DNA from: Helicobacteraceae bacterium
Lineage (GTDB): Bacteria; Campylobacterota; Campylobacteria; Campylobacterales; Sulfurimonadaceae
Direction of reading: 5' to 3'
DNA: 64,000 nucleotides
NCBI GenBank assembly: GCA_027023805.1
Contig: JALVUF010000034.1
Location: 1 to 64,000, forward strand
The position numbers and the translations under genes were made by a program. Of the stretch, positions 46,746 through 55,477 are shown one piece after another. The notes below the pieces were generated by a model. It did no database searches and was not told where the DNA came from. It saw only the letters and a list, made by a program, of their open reading frames with translations. Position 1 is the first letter of the stretch; every line of letters begins with the position of its first letter.

Positions 46746-47572
46746 TTCTCTCCTTTTTCAAGTGGATGCGCATTTTTATAATTTTGCATCTTTAGCGATG
46801 ACGCTAACTTGGTATATATCTGTGTCGTAGCCATAGATGAATGCCCCAATAATTCACTTACATCAGATATTCTGGCACCTCCGTTTAACAAATCAGTGGC
46901 ATAGGCATGACGGAGCTGATGCGGTGATATCTTAAGCCCGATTTTACTAAATACCTTTGTAATCGTATATCTTAAACTATTTTCGCTTAATTTTCTGCCA
47001 TTTTTCTCAAAAAGATAATATTTTGGCTGATATACATCTATATACTGCTCTATTTTATCATGCATCTTACCTAGTAGCGGCACATCTCTTTGCTTTGAAC
47101 CTTTGCCGTGTACTCTAATCCACTCTTTTGTTATATATTCTAACTTTAAACCCGACAGTTCAGATATTCTAAGTCCTGCCGTATAAAGCAATAAAATTGC
47201 TGTATATTGCATCAAATCCGATACCGACAACGCTTGCATTATATACTCTTTTGATACAGGTTTTGGCAGGGTTTTTGTAACTTTAATACTATCGTCAGAT
47301 TTTAAAATAACTTTTATATCTTGAGTATTTATATAAGCTACAAATGAACGCATCGCGCTTAATTTTTTTGAAATAGTTGTGTTTTTTAAAGTAGCTATTT
47401 TTATTCTATACGGCATTAAATTAACAACGCTGATGCCATCTTCTTGTTGTATGTCTATATTTTCCAATGCCTCAGATATAGCATCGCCGTAGGTCTTAAC
47501 AGTTAGATCAGAATACCCTCTAATATCTTTTAAATACGACAAAAATGAGGCTTGGTAAGATTTAAGATGCAT
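46742..47572 (-). CDS. xerH: Tyrosine recombinase, XerH-like
   Basis: This 276-residue enzyme has an N-terminal SAM-like DNA-binding domain (SFLSYLKDIRGYSDLTVKTYG). The catalytic domain has Arg in TAGLRISELSGL, Lys in HGKGSKQRDVPL, HQLRHAYATDLL, LLGHSSMATTQIY and the nucleophile Tyr in IYTKL. Campylobacterota use a single Xer enzyme (XerH) at one dif site to resolve chromosome dimers. The housekeeping neighbourhood argues against a mobile-element integrase. No dif site was recognised. Confidence 0.82.
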   Translation of the reverse strand: MHLKSYQASFLSYLKDIRGYSDLTVKTYGDAISEALENIDIQQEDGISVVNLMPYRIKIATLKNTTISKKLSAMRSFVAYINTQDIKVILKSDDSIKVTKTLPKPVSKEYIMQALSVSDLMQYTAILLLYTAGLRISELSGLKLEYITKEWIRVHGKGSKQRDVPLLGKMHDKIEQYIDVYQPKYYLFEKNGRKLSENSLRYTITKVFSKIGLKISPHQLRHAYATDLLNGGARISDVSELLGHSSMATTQIYTKLASSLKMQNYKNAHPLEKGEK

Positions 47573-48185
47573 GTTTTTGCAGTCCGTCGTAAATTATTTG
47601 CTTAGCTTCTTCTAATGTATAATCTTTTAAATCAATAGGCTCACTGGCATAAAAGCTAAGCTCTCCAAAAGGTTTTGGTATCACAAAGCCGTCCCAGCTA
47701 CTTAATTTCCAAAATCTAGTTGGTTTACATGTAAAGAGTATTACTTTGGTGTTTGTTTTTTGTGCCATCGCCACGATCCCACCGCTAACGCTGTGTCTTG
47801 GTCCTTTAGGGCCGTCGGGCGTGATGCCGATATCATAACCATTTTTTAAACTTCGCATGGCACTAATGAGAACTTTAGCGCCATTTCTATTTGTTGAGCC
47901 GGCTATTGTACCTAGTTTAAAATACTCCATAGTTTTAGAGATAAGCTTACCGTCAAAGTGATCGCTTATTAATACATCTGCTTTCGGAATTGATCTAAAT
48001 TGATAATATAAGTAAGGTTGCATCAACAAATCTCCGTGCCAAAATGCAAAAATAACCGGCTCTTGTGGAGTAACTGTTGGCAGATAAAAACGCTTTTTAC
48101 TGCTAAAATATAAAAAACGCATAAGTACCATTGCTAAAAATGGAACAACTGCTAAGGCTACTCTTCTTAAGATGATTTTTTTCAT
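47562..48185 (-). CDS. DUF374 acyltransferase-like membrane protein
   Basis: This 207-residue protein has an N-terminal hydrophobic helix (about 7-25). The DUF374 pattern follows: FAFWHGDLLMQPYL, LISDHFDGKLISK and GITPDGPKGPRHSVSGGIV. The family is related to lysophospholipid acyltransferases; some members add an acyl chain to lipid A. It overlaps the recombinase gene by 11 nt and follows miaB by 5 nt. In H. pylori a similar gene also neighbours miaB. The substrate is unknown. Confidence 0.82.
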   Translation of the reverse strand: MKKIILRRVALAVVPFLAMVLMRFLYFSSKKRFYLPTVTPQEPVIFAFWHGDLLMQPYLYYQFRSIPKADVLISDHFDGKLISKTMEYFKLGTIAGSTNRNGAKVLISAMRSLKNGYDIGITPDGPKGPRHSVSGGIVAMAQKTNTKVILFTCKPTRFWKLSSWDGFVIPKPFGELSFYASEPIDLKDYTLEEAKQIIYDGLQKHAS

Positions 48186-48190
48186 CCTTG

Positions 48191-49492
48191 CTAAAATGCT
48201 AGTTCACCGACGCAAGACAACCTGCTTGGATTTGTGATCTTTACAGGAGCAAATCTTCCAAGCAGTTCTTCACCGCCCTTAACTTTAACAAGATGATTAT
48301 TATCACTTCTACCTGCTATGTATCCATCTGTGCGCAACTCTTCAAAATAAACATCATAGATGCGCCCCTTTAACTTATTAACATTTTTATCTAATATCTG
48401 ATTGTGCAAATCTTGCAAAGCTGCAAGCCTCGCTGAAGCAACCTCTTCATCTACAACGTCCGTAAACTCGGCAGCTTCAGTTAAAGGTCTTGCAGAATAT
48501 TTAAAACTAAAAATCTGATCAAATTCCACTTGGCGCATCACATCAAGCGTATGCTCAAAGTCTTCATCGCTCTCACCCGGAAATGCTACGATAATATCCG
48601 TGCTTATACTAACATCAGGTATCATCTGCTTTAGTTTAAACACACGGTTTAAAAACCACTCTTTTGTGTAGCCGCGCCTCATCCTCTTTAAAATATCATT
48701 AGAGCCGCTTTGTAGTGGCATATGCATAGATTTACAAATTTTTGGATTAGATGCAAATTCTTCTAAAAACTCATCATCCATATGAAAAGGATGCGGGGAT
48801 GTAAAACGGATACGCTTTAGTTTTGAAATCTGTGATATACGCTGTAATAATTTTGTAAAATTTATCTTTTCGCCTGTATCTGTAAAGCGCCTTCCGTAGT
48901 TATTGACATTTTGTCCAAGCAAAAAAATCTCTTTAGCACCACCCTCAACCGCCCTTTGGCACTCCTGAAACACTAACTCCGCAGGAATAGATATCTCCTC
49001 GCCGCGTGTTTTCGGCACGATACAAAATGTACATTTTTTATCACATCCTATTGAAATATTGATATATGCTTTATACGCTGAAGATCGAAAATCTTTAAAA
49101 GCAAAACTTGACTCATCATAATCAATATCGATCTCCACCGCTTTGTCTTTATTTACGACTTCACCGATTTTTGAAACATTTCTAGCACCCAATACAAAAT
49201 TAACATAAGGTGCCCGTTTAATGATATCGCGACCCAAATGAGAAGCACTGCAGCCGCACACACCGATTTTCGCACCATCTTTTTTTATTTTATTAAACGC
49301 CCCTAATTCTGAAAAAAGTTTATGTACAGGCTTTTCGCGAACCGAACAGGTATTGATTATAATTAAATCAGCTTCTTTTGAATCATCTGTTAAACTATAA
49401 TTCTCTTTTTCATTTAGCTCTGCAATCATATGTTCAGAATCTCTCACATTCATAGCGCAGCCAAGCGTCTCAATATAAAGTTTTTTGCCCAC
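48191..49492 (-). CDS. miaB: tRNA-2-methylthio-N6-dimethylallyladenosine synthase
   Basis: This 433-residue radical-SAM methylthiotransferase acts on i6A37 of tRNAs reading UNN codons. The N-terminal cluster domain starts [14 protein letters not shown], the radical-SAM motif is [17 protein letters not shown], and a TRAM domain is at the C-terminus. It is a paralogue of rimO, also in this window. Neighbours DUF374 and the HP0268-like gene match H. pylori synteny as I recall it. Confidence 0.96.
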   Translation of the reverse strand: MGKKLYIETLGCAMNVRDSEHMIAELNEKENYSLTDDSKEADLIIINTCSVREKPVHKLFSELGAFNKIKKDGAKIGVCGCSASHLGRDIIKRAPYVNFVLGARNVSKIGEVVNKDKAVEIDIDYDESSFAFKDFRSSAYKAYINISIGCDKKCTFCIVPKTRGEEISIPAELVFQECQRAVEGGAKEIFLLGQNVNNYGRRFTDTGEKINFTKLLQRISQISKLKRIRFTSPHPFHMDDEFLEEFASNPKICKSMHMPLQSGSNDILKRMRRGYTKEWFLNRVFKLKQMIPDVSISTDIIVAFPGESDEDFEHTLDVMRQVEFDQIFSFKYSARPLTEAAEFTDVVDEEVASARLAALQDLHNQILDKNVNKLKGRIYDVYFEELRTDGYIAGRSDNNHLVKVKGGEELLGRFAPVKITNPSRLSCVGELAF

Positions 49493-49501
49493 ATTAAGTC
49501 C

Positions 49502-49747
49502 CTATGAAATTATATGAACTTCATACATGTACTCATTATCTGAGAGTCCATACTTAACCTCACGCATATAAAAGCTTTTTCCCAAGCCTTCTATATGGTC
49601 TTGAAGAGTTAATAAATCTTTATGTGAATTATCACGATCAAAATAATAGATTATAGAGTCTGTTTTACTAATCTCGTCTTCTATTTTGTTTAGTTTTATA
49701 CTTTTTGGTTTTTTATCAATCTCAGTACGGGCTAATTTTAGTTCCAT
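49502..49747 (-). CDS. HP0268-family small nuclease
   Basis: Starting at ATG 49747 with AGGA 8 nt upstream, it encodes 81 residues starting MELKLARTEIDKKP. The body SIIYYFDRDNSHKDLLTL and the tail EYMYEVHIIS match the pattern of H. pylori HP0268 (SIFYFAPTNAHKDML... ELHII), a Campylobacterota-specific protein reported to have DNA-nicking and ribonuclease activity. It is upstream of miaB, as in H. pylori. The ORF-track start is 5 codons longer and less likely. Confidence 0.82.
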   Translation of the reverse strand: MELKLARTEIDKKPKSIKLNKIEDEISKTDSIIYYFDRDNSHKDLLTLQDHIEGLGKSFYMREVKYGLSDNEYMYEVHIIS

Positions 49748-49824
49748 ATCCAAATTCCTCATTTTGTTAAGTTAGTCTATTATTATATTTAAAATTCAAT
49801 AAATATTGCATTAAACATTTTTTT

Positions 49825-49832
49825 GATACAAT
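49825..49832 (+). promoter_or_regulatory. Extended -10 promoter of nusA
   Basis: GATACAAT within TTTGATACAATATGC sits about 78 nt upstream of the GTG start of nusA, with TTGCAT 15 nt upstream of the box. The same TGATACAAT core occurs before fliW. The leader between promoter and nusA is A/T-rich without obvious structure. Confidence 0.5.
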
Positions 49833-49910
49833 ATGCTACTTCATAAAACAATCCCACAAAATAATATAATAAATTAATATTTTATGAAAAATAACAAAAA
49901 AGGGTATATT

Positions 49911-51011
49911 GTGGAAAAAATATTAGATATTGTAAGTGCAATAGCACATGAAAAAGGTTTAAAACAAGAGGATGTATTGCAAGCCATAAAAACCGCATTT
50001 ATCCAAACTGCCAAGCATGTCATAGATAAAACTTATACATTTGATGCCAACTTGGATGAAAATGCAAAGAAACTTCATCTATACAGAACTATTGTTGTTG
50101 TTGATAATGAAGACGAAAGACTTCAAGATAAGGAGATATCCGGTGGATTTATATCCCTCCAAGAGGCAAAAACTCTGGATGAAAGTGCAGAGCTTGATGA
50201 TCAGTTGCAAATTGATTATAACTTAGAAGATTATGGGCGAACTGCTGCGGAAAGACTTCATAATGAGATGGAGTTTCATATTCAAAGGCTTGTAGAAAAT
50301 GAACTGTATGAAAAATATCACTCAAAAACGGGAACCGTGGTATCAGGCAGAGTTACGCTTGTTGATTCTGAGCAAAATACATTCATAGAAGTAGATGAAG
50401 TAAGGGCTAAACTGCCGATGAAAAATCGCATCAAAGGAGAAAAATTTGTCGTAGGAGACGTTGTGCAGGCACTTGTAAGACGAGTTGAGATTAACAAAGC
50501 AAACGGTATCCAGATAGAACTCTCAAGAACCTCTCCAAAATTCTTAGAGCAGCTTTTGCGCATGGAAGTCCCTGAAATTGATGATGAAATTGTCATTATT
50601 GAAAAATCGGCAAGAATTCCGGGAGAGAGGGCAAAAGTAGCACTTATTAGCACAAACCCGCGCATAGACCCAATAGGTGCAACCGTAGGGGTTAAAGGAG
50701 TTCGTATAAATGCAGTTAGTCAGGAACTGCTCGGAGAAAATATCGACTGTTTGGAATACACGGCTATACCGGAACTTTTTCTTGCGCGCGTTATGAGTCC
50801 GGCCATTATCTCGCATATAGAGATTATTGACAACAAAAAAGCTATTATAACTCTGCCAAGTGATCAAAAAAGTAAGGCCATAGGAAGAAGCGGTATAAAT
50901 ATCAGGTTGGCATCCATGATGAGTGGACTAGAGATAGAGCTTGTTGAACAAGATAGCGTCTTAACCGAAGAAAAAGACGGCGTTGACGCACTACAGGCTT
51001 TGTTTAATTAA
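49911..51011 (+). CDS. nusA: Transcription termination/antitermination protein NusA
   Basis: This protein binds RNA polymerase and nascent RNA to modulate pausing, termination and antitermination. It has an N-terminal RNAP-binding domain (EKILDIVSAIAHEKGL), an S1 domain (GTVVSGRVTLVD) and two KH domains (ATVGVKGVRINAVSQELLGE; SKAIGRSGINIRLASMMSG). No C-terminal acidic repeats are present, as usual outside gammaproteobacteria. I choose the GTG at 49911 (VEKILDIV), preceded by AAAAAAGGG, over the upstream ATG in the track, giving 366 residues. Confidence 0.95.
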   Translation: MEKILDIVSAIAHEKGLKQEDVLQAIKTAFIQTAKHVIDKTYTFDANLDENAKKLHLYRTIVVVDNEDERLQDKEISGGFISLQEAKTLDESAELDDQLQIDYNLEDYGRTAAERLHNEMEFHIQRLVENELYEKYHSKTGTVVSGRVTLVDSEQNTFIEVDEVRAKLPMKNRIKGEKFVVGDVVQALVRRVEINKANGIQIELSRTSPKFLEQLLRMEVPEIDDEIVIIEKSARIPGERAKVALISTNPRIDPIGATVGVKGVRINAVSQELLGENIDCLEYTAIPELFLARVMSPAIISHIEIIDNKKAIITLPSDQKSKAIGRSGINIRLASMMSGLEIELVEQDSVLTEEKDGVDALQALFN

Positions 51012-51026
51012 GGTTTACTAAAAATC

Positions 51027-51035
51027 TGTTATACT
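51027..51035 (+). promoter_or_regulatory. Extended -10 box 7 nt before the NDH-2-like ATG
   Basis: TGTTATACT matches TGnTATAnT. The ATG at 51043 follows after 7 nt, with no Shine-Dalgarno in between. The predicted transcription start is the A of the ATG, so the mRNA is probably leaderless. Confidence 0.55.
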
Positions 51036-51042
51036 TATCGTT

Positions 51043-52257
51043 ATGAACAAAAAACGGATATATATCATAGGTGCCGGGTATGCCGGCATCAAAGCATTAA
51101 CACAACTGGCTAAGATAGATGATGTAGAGTTATTTCTCTTAGATAAAAACTCATATCATTATCTGCAAACTGATGTGTATGATTACCTAGCGGGCATAGT
51201 TAATTTAGCTGATGTTTCAGTTGATCTTTATACCCTCTGTCATAGTTTTGAGAGGAATATTACTTTTTTACAAGAAAATGTACTCAGAGTCGATTTTGAA
51301 AAAAATATCATTATAACTGAGCACACAAGATATACATATGATTATTTGATCCTTAGTAGCGGTGCACAAACTATGCTGCTTGACTCCATAGAAGGACTTA
51401 AAGATAATTTTCACGGTATAAAATCACTTGATAATGCCCTGTCCTTCAAGCAAAGGTTTGAGCAAAATATTTTTAATAAATTACAAAGTGAGGGTAAATG
51501 CTCCAGGGAATCTAAATACAGTATCGTAATTGCAGGTGCGGGATTAAGTGGGGTTGAGATAGCCGCCCAAATGGCTGATTACGCAAAAGAGTTCTACAAA
51601 GATGCGGGGTACCTGTGCTCAAATGTTGATATTACGCTTATAAATTCTAAAAAGATGCCTTTACCTTCCAACTCTTCATTCATGCAAAAACAAGCAGCCA
51701 AAAGACTTCGGCAGTTGGGTGTAAAAATAATCACAAATTCCCACGTAACTAAAGTTGAACCAAAAAGCGTAACATTGAATCATACAGATAAAATTGATAT
51801 GGATTTTCTTATTTGGACTGCCGGTATTATGCCAAGCAAGCTAACAAATGCACTTGATGTGAAAAAAAGCAAACGGGGTCAGATTTTAGTTGATTCTTTT
51901 TACAGACTTATAGACTATAGCAATGTATTTGCAATTGGAGACAATGCGCAGCTTTTTAATCCGTCAACAAACGAGATGCTGCCACCAACTGCACAGACGG
52001 CAGAATTGGCAGCAAGTTATGTGGCCTCAAATATAAACAATGCCATAACCGGTAAAAAGCTAGTAAAACAAAGTATTAAACCAAAAGGATTTCTCGCATC
52101 TCTTGGGGGAAGGTATGGTGCGGCAGAACTATTTGAATCGATCAAACTGTCAGGTTTTATTGCTTATTTTTTAAAAAAACTTGTCGAAAAAAATTATAAA
52201 TATCCTTTACGCAAAAAATGTAAAGAGGGATATCAAAACATTATGAACCAAAAATAA
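51043..52257 (+). CDS. NDH-2-like FAD-dependent oxidoreductase
   Basis: This 404-residue protein has two Rossmann motifs: IYIIGAGYAGIKALTQL for FAD near the N-terminus, and IVIAGAGLSGVEIAAQM for NAD(P)H near residue 165. FAIGDNAQL marks the C-terminal FAD contact. The arrangement fits type II NADH:quinone oxidoreductases or sulfide:quinone oxidoreductase relatives. The Cys pair needed for SQR is not obvious, so NDH-2-like is preferred. The C-terminal hydrophobic/basic segment may bind the membrane. Confidence 0.8.
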   Translation: MNKKRIYIIGAGYAGIKALTQLAKIDDVELFLLDKNSYHYLQTDVYDYLAGIVNLADVSVDLYTLCHSFERNITFLQENVLRVDFEKNIIITEHTRYTYDYLILSSGAQTMLLDSIEGLKDNFHGIKSLDNALSFKQRFEQNIFNKLQSEGKCSRESKYSIVIAGAGLSGVEIAAQMADYAKEFYKDAGYLCSNVDITLINSKKMPLPSNSSFMQKQAAKRLRQLGVKIITNSHVTKVEPKSVTLNHTDKIDMDFLIWTAGIMPSKLTNALDVKKSKRGQILVDSFYRLIDYSNVFAIGDNAQLFNPSTNEMLPPTAQTAELAASYVASNINNAITGKKLVKQSIKPKGFLASLGGRYGAAELFESIKLSGFIAYFLKKLVEKNYKYPLRKKCKEGYQNIMNQK

Positions 52258-52283
52258 AATTGTATAAAATAATAATATTTTAC

Positions 52284-52289
52284 TATAAT
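52284..52289 (+). promoter_or_regulatory. TATAAT box 5 nt before the DUF234 ATG
   Basis: ACTATAATACTATATG places a perfect -10 box 5 nt before the ATG at 52295. There is no Shine-Dalgarno, again pointing to a leaderless transcript. Confidence 0.5.
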
Positions 52290-52294
52290 ACTAT

Positions 52295-53218
52295 ATGCTT
52301 TTAAAACAATTTAGATCCTTTTATGCTCGAAATTATCCAAGCGATATGGAACGGCAAATAGCCTATTTTTCTATTTTTGGCGGGCTTGAGTGGCAAATAG
52401 ATACAGACATTGACTTATCTGAACTTATCTGTGATATTATTTTAGAAAATTACGGTTATCTGCATAATGAAATCATGTCATTATTTCTTGATGAAGCTCA
52501 TATTTCACGCCTGCTTCATGCCCTGGCTGTCGGTGATAGAAAAATATTTACCGCATTTAACAAAGCCGGGCTAAACAACGGTAATGGCGGAGCAGCACTT
52601 AATTATCTGCAAACCAACAACATACTAGAAATTGAAACAAAACAAAGTCTTATCTTAGACAATATCTTATCAAATAAAAAGATAAAACATCAACGCATAT
52701 CAAATAAAATGAGATTTACTCAGCCTTTTTTACGTTTTTGGTTTTATTTTATCACCCCCTTTGCAAAAGAGATAGAAGTAGGAAATTATAAAAATATTTT
52801 ACAAAAGTTTCAACAGCACAAATATAACTATATGAGTCTAATCTTTGAAGAACTCTCACAAGTGATGCTAAATTACTACACAAGAGATGAAGCTATACTG
52901 TCTCTTGGCAGCTACTGGGCGGACGGCATTGAAATAGATATTTTAGCTACAACAAAAACAAACCGGATATATATAGGTGAATGCAAATGGACAAACCATA
53001 AAATCAATAAAAAAGAACTCCATAAGATATTAGAAAAATGCAATAAACTAAACATCAAGCCGTCTAAAATCTTTTTTTTCTCCAAAAGAGGATTCTCCAA
53101 AGAATTAGGCGAACTGCAAAATAGGTATTTAGTTCTATTTAGTGCAGATAGTTTTTCTTCACTACTAAAAAACATCTCACAAGATAGCTTATTGCCTGCT
53201 AAAATATCTGAGATTTAA
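52295..53218 (+). CDS. DUF234-domain protein, PD-(D/E)XK nuclease-like, without ATPase domain
   Basis: This 307-residue protein resembles the C-terminal half of the archaeal-type ATPase/DUF234 family. It has a helical winged-helix-like middle (GGAALNYLQTNNILEIE; MRFTQPFLRFWFYFITPF) and a nuclease-like core YWADGIEIDILATTK followed by IYIGECKW, matching an E..D..ExK arrangement. The AAA ATPase domain usually fused at the N-terminus is missing here, and no neighbour supplies one. The 3' end overlaps the convergent J-domain gene by 20 nt. The function is unknown. Confidence 0.65.
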   Translation: MLLKQFRSFYARNYPSDMERQIAYFSIFGGLEWQIDTDIDLSELICDIILENYGYLHNEIMSLFLDEAHISRLLHALAVGDRKIFTAFNKAGLNNGNGGAALNYLQTNNILEIETKQSLILDNILSNKKIKHQRISNKMRFTQPFLRFWFYFITPFAKEIEVGNYKNILQKFQQHKYNYMSLIFEELSQVMLNYYTRDEAILSLGSYWADGIEIDILATTKTNRIYIGECKWTNHKINKKELHKILEKCNKLNIKPSKIFFFSKRGFSKELGELQNRYLVLFSADSFSSLLKNISQDSLLPAKISEI

Positions 53219-53984
53219 GGGCAGTATAAGCGTTTTGTAGATGCTGAAACCTTACAGTATAATCATGTTCGCTCTGCATGCCAAAAACTCTATCAGGATG
53301 ATACGCTTTAGCAAGCTGCCTGTATTTATGTTTTAGCACCTCTTTTGGGGCACCTATGCGGCAATTTAAAAGGGTGTATGATTCTAAAATTGTTTTAGCC
53401 GTGTATTGATTACTAAAATTGTGTGTCATGTAAAACTCAGATAAAGTGTCAAAAAAGCTATCATGATATTTACACTTAAGGCTGTAACCAAAAATCATTT
53501 TTTTACTAACTATTTTTTGAAGATTCTTTACAGCTTTATCATGCCTGATATCAAGTGATAATGATTTAGATGATATTCTAACAGCATACGGTCTTAGAAG
53601 CTCATATAAATATTCTATGAACCACTTAACCGTATTTAAAGAGATATTTATACGGTGATTCTTGGCATGAGATATCGCAACTGACATCTCTGTCTTACAT
53701 GTACGAATAATATTTAGTTTTATAGTTTTTGATTTTAATTTTCTAAGTGTATTGATAAAAAATTGTGAGTTATAACTATATTTAGCAGTGTATATTTTAC
53801 CTACTTCAAGTAAAAAACTCTCTCTTACAGATACCAAAGAAGTGCTTGAGAGCAAAATTATAGAATTTTCAAGCATCAATATCTGAGACTTGTGTGCCAA
53901 TATAATATCTTCAAGCAAATTTGACGGCAATTCTTTATCATCAAAAGTAATAGTGAGTATATCCCGGTTAAAATAAATTCTCAA
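53199..53984 (-). CDS. J-domain protein with C-terminal DnaJ domain
   Basis: This protein of about 261 residues carries its J domain at the extreme C-terminus: LKHKYRQLAKAYHPDRVFG (the HPD motif that stimulates DnaK ATPase) followed by RFQHLQNAYTALKSQ. The N-terminal 200 residues are helical and basic, without recognised motifs or membrane segments. I choose the TTG at 53984 (MRIYFNRD), 8 nt after GAGGAGG, over the track's TTG eight codons upstream. The N-terminal region probably selects a client. Confidence 0.78.
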   Translation of the reverse strand: MRIYFNRDILTITFDDKELPSNLLEDIILAHKSQILMLENSIILLSSTSLVSVRESFLLEVGKIYTAKYSYNSQFFINTLRKLKSKTIKLNIIRTCKTEMSVAISHAKNHRINISLNTVKWFIEYLYELLRPYAVRISSKSLSLDIRHDKAVKNLQKIVSKKMIFGYSLKCKYHDSFFDTLSEFYMTHNFSNQYTAKTILESYTLLNCRIGAPKEVLKHKYRQLAKAYHPDRVFGMQSEHDYTVRFQHLQNAYTALKSQIF

Positions 53985-54032
53985 AACTATACCCTCCTCT
54001 TGCCTCAATAAAGCAAGTAGAGTTCCATAATT

Positions 54033-54872
54033 TTATATCTCCTGATATTGTTTAGGCTGCCTATCGCGCAACAATCCCCAATGCTCCTGAAATTGTTTAT
54101 TTTTTTGCAAATCAAATTCAGCATAAATAATCTCTTCTAAGTCCCTTGACGCCTCTGCTATAACGGCACCGGTATTATCAGTAATAAACGAACTGCCGTA
54201 AAAATTAATCTGGCAGCTCTCTCCTGTCTCGGTGCCGATTCTGTTTGCGGCGATTATCGGAACAAGATTTGCAGCTGCATGCCCCATCTGGACTCTTTGC
54301 CAATGCTCTTTTGAATCAATGCAGGTCTCCGGTTCACTCCCAATGGCGGTCGGATAAAATATAAGCTCTGCCCCTTTTAAGGTTAAAATTCTGGCACTCT
54401 CACAAAACCATTGATCCCAACATATACCCGCGCCGATACGTCCATACGCCGTATCATAAACTTTAAAACCGCTGTCTCCAGATTTAAAATAAAATTTCTC
54501 TTCATATCCGGGACCATCTGGTATATGAGTTTTTCTATAGTTCGCAAGCTCGTCTCCGTTAGCATCCATAACCACTAAAGAGTTAAAATATCCATCATCG
54601 TCTTTTTCAAAATAACTCACAAGCACAACTACATGCAACGCTTTAGCCAAGTCGCTAAAACGCTTAAGCATCGGGTGTCCCTCTCTTGGCTGTGCGTATG
54701 AAAAATATTTTTTATCCATATCTTTACAAAAATATACGCTCTCAAAAAGTTCCGGCAGCAATATAATTTTTGCACCGTTTTTTGCTGCTTTTGTAACCAA
54801 AAATACCGCTTTTTGTATATTTGCTTGTATATCTATGCCCATACTCATCTGAATCGCTGCAATTTTTACCAT
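54033..54872 (-). CDS. aguB: N-carbamoylputrescine amidase-like carbon-nitrogen hydrolase
   Basis: This 279-residue nitrilase-superfamily enzyme has the Glu-Lys-Cys triad: Glu in LLPELFES, Lys in YRKTHIPDGPGYEEKFYF, and Cys in GAGICWDQWF. The FYPTAIGSEPE and HWQRVQMGHAAAN segments are typical of AguB, which hydrolyses N-carbamoylputrescine to putrescine. A strong AGGAGG precedes the ATG. The partner aguA is not in the window. It follows dgkA by 8 nt. Confidence 0.88.
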   Translation of the reverse strand: MVKIAAIQMSMGIDIQANIQKAVFLVTKAAKNGAKIILLPELFESVYFCKDMDKKYFSYAQPREGHPMLKRFSDLAKALHVVVLVSYFEKDDDGYFNSLVVMDANGDELANYRKTHIPDGPGYEEKFYFKSGDSGFKVYDTAYGRIGAGICWDQWFCESARILTLKGAELIFYPTAIGSEPETCIDSKEHWQRVQMGHAAANLVPIIAANRIGTETGESCQINFYGSSFITDNTGAVIAEASRDLEEIIYAEFDLQKNKQFQEHWGLLRDRQPKQYQEI

Positions 54873-54880
54873 CTATCCTC

Positions 54881-55246
54881 CTATGTAAAAGCTGTTATTA
54901 AGACAAATATCCATATCAGCACAACAACAATCAAACTAACAAGCACTAATGCAGCACCCGCATCTTTTGCCTGCTTGGCAAGCGGTTTATGCTCGGTAGT
55001 TGTCAAATCTACAACTCTTTCGATAGCGCTATTGATAATGTCTGCCAATATTGGAATAAAAAGTGAAATAAATAAAATAGAAGAATATATAAATTTTATA
55101 GGTAAGCTCCATGCAATTACTCCAAACACAATAAATCCTATCACCTCTATCTTAAAAGACAGCTCATGCCTGCCAATCTCAATCAAGCCATCTATTGCAT
55201 ACATAAAATTTTTCATAAGTGAATATTTTGGCTTATTTAATTGCAT
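54881..55246 (-). CDS. dgkA: Diacylglycerol kinase
   Basis: This 121-residue integral membrane enzyme has three predicted helices. It carries the family motif ADIINSAIERVVDLTT.EHKPLAKQAKDAGAA (about residues 64-95), which holds the catalytic Glu and ATP-contacting residues. It phosphorylates diacylglycerol to phosphatidic acid. Length is typical. It is the first gene of a dgkA-aguB-J-protein minus-strand run. The 480-bp gap upstream of it is described under the ATPase remnant. Confidence 0.95.
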   Translation of the reverse strand: MQLNKPKYSLMKNFMYAIDGLIEIGRHELSFKIEVIGFIVFGVIAWSLPIKFIYSSILFISLFIPILADIINSAIERVVDLTTTEHKPLAKQAKDAGAALVLVSLIVVVLIWIFVLITAFT

Positions 55247-55366
55247 TACACTCTCTTTATCATAAACTCTATACTAACAGACAATAAGTCGTCATTATTT
55301 TCTTCTACTTATAAGTATATCAAGTGAACCTAAAAATAAGAATATTTGCAACCTAGGCAAATGCTT

Positions 55367-55477
55367 TTATGCATATAAATTTTTCGCTCTCCATACTAGC
55401 ATAAGTGTCAATGCAAGACATACAAGTAACAACCATATATTTAAGCTAACTGGCTGAATTTCCAAAATAGATTGCAT
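55367..55477 (-). pseudogene. Possible remnant of a P-type cation ATPase C-terminus (or small membrane protein)
   Basis: This lies in the 480-bp gap between dgkA and the lipoprotein gene. The minus strand encodes a 36-codon ORF, MQSILEIQPVSLNIWLLLV then CLALTLMLVWRAKNLYA. Three upstream codons (NPF) extend it, and an in-frame TAG lies further up. The pattern NPF.Q.I....P.SL..WLL....AL resembles the last loop and helix of P-type Ca2+/H+ ATPases. No recognisable upstream ATPase sequence survives, and several stops interrupt the frame. It could instead be a small single-helix protein. The rest of the gap shows only AT-rich sequence and the lipoprotein's -10 box. Confidence 0.4.

Noticed and set aside
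46742-47572. Tyrosine recombinase as a sign of an integrated mobile element
   Set aside because: It is embedded in conserved housekeeping genes with coupled reading frames. There are no att-like repeats, tRNA disruption or phage genes, and the size and motifs fit a XerH-type chromosome-dimer resolvase.
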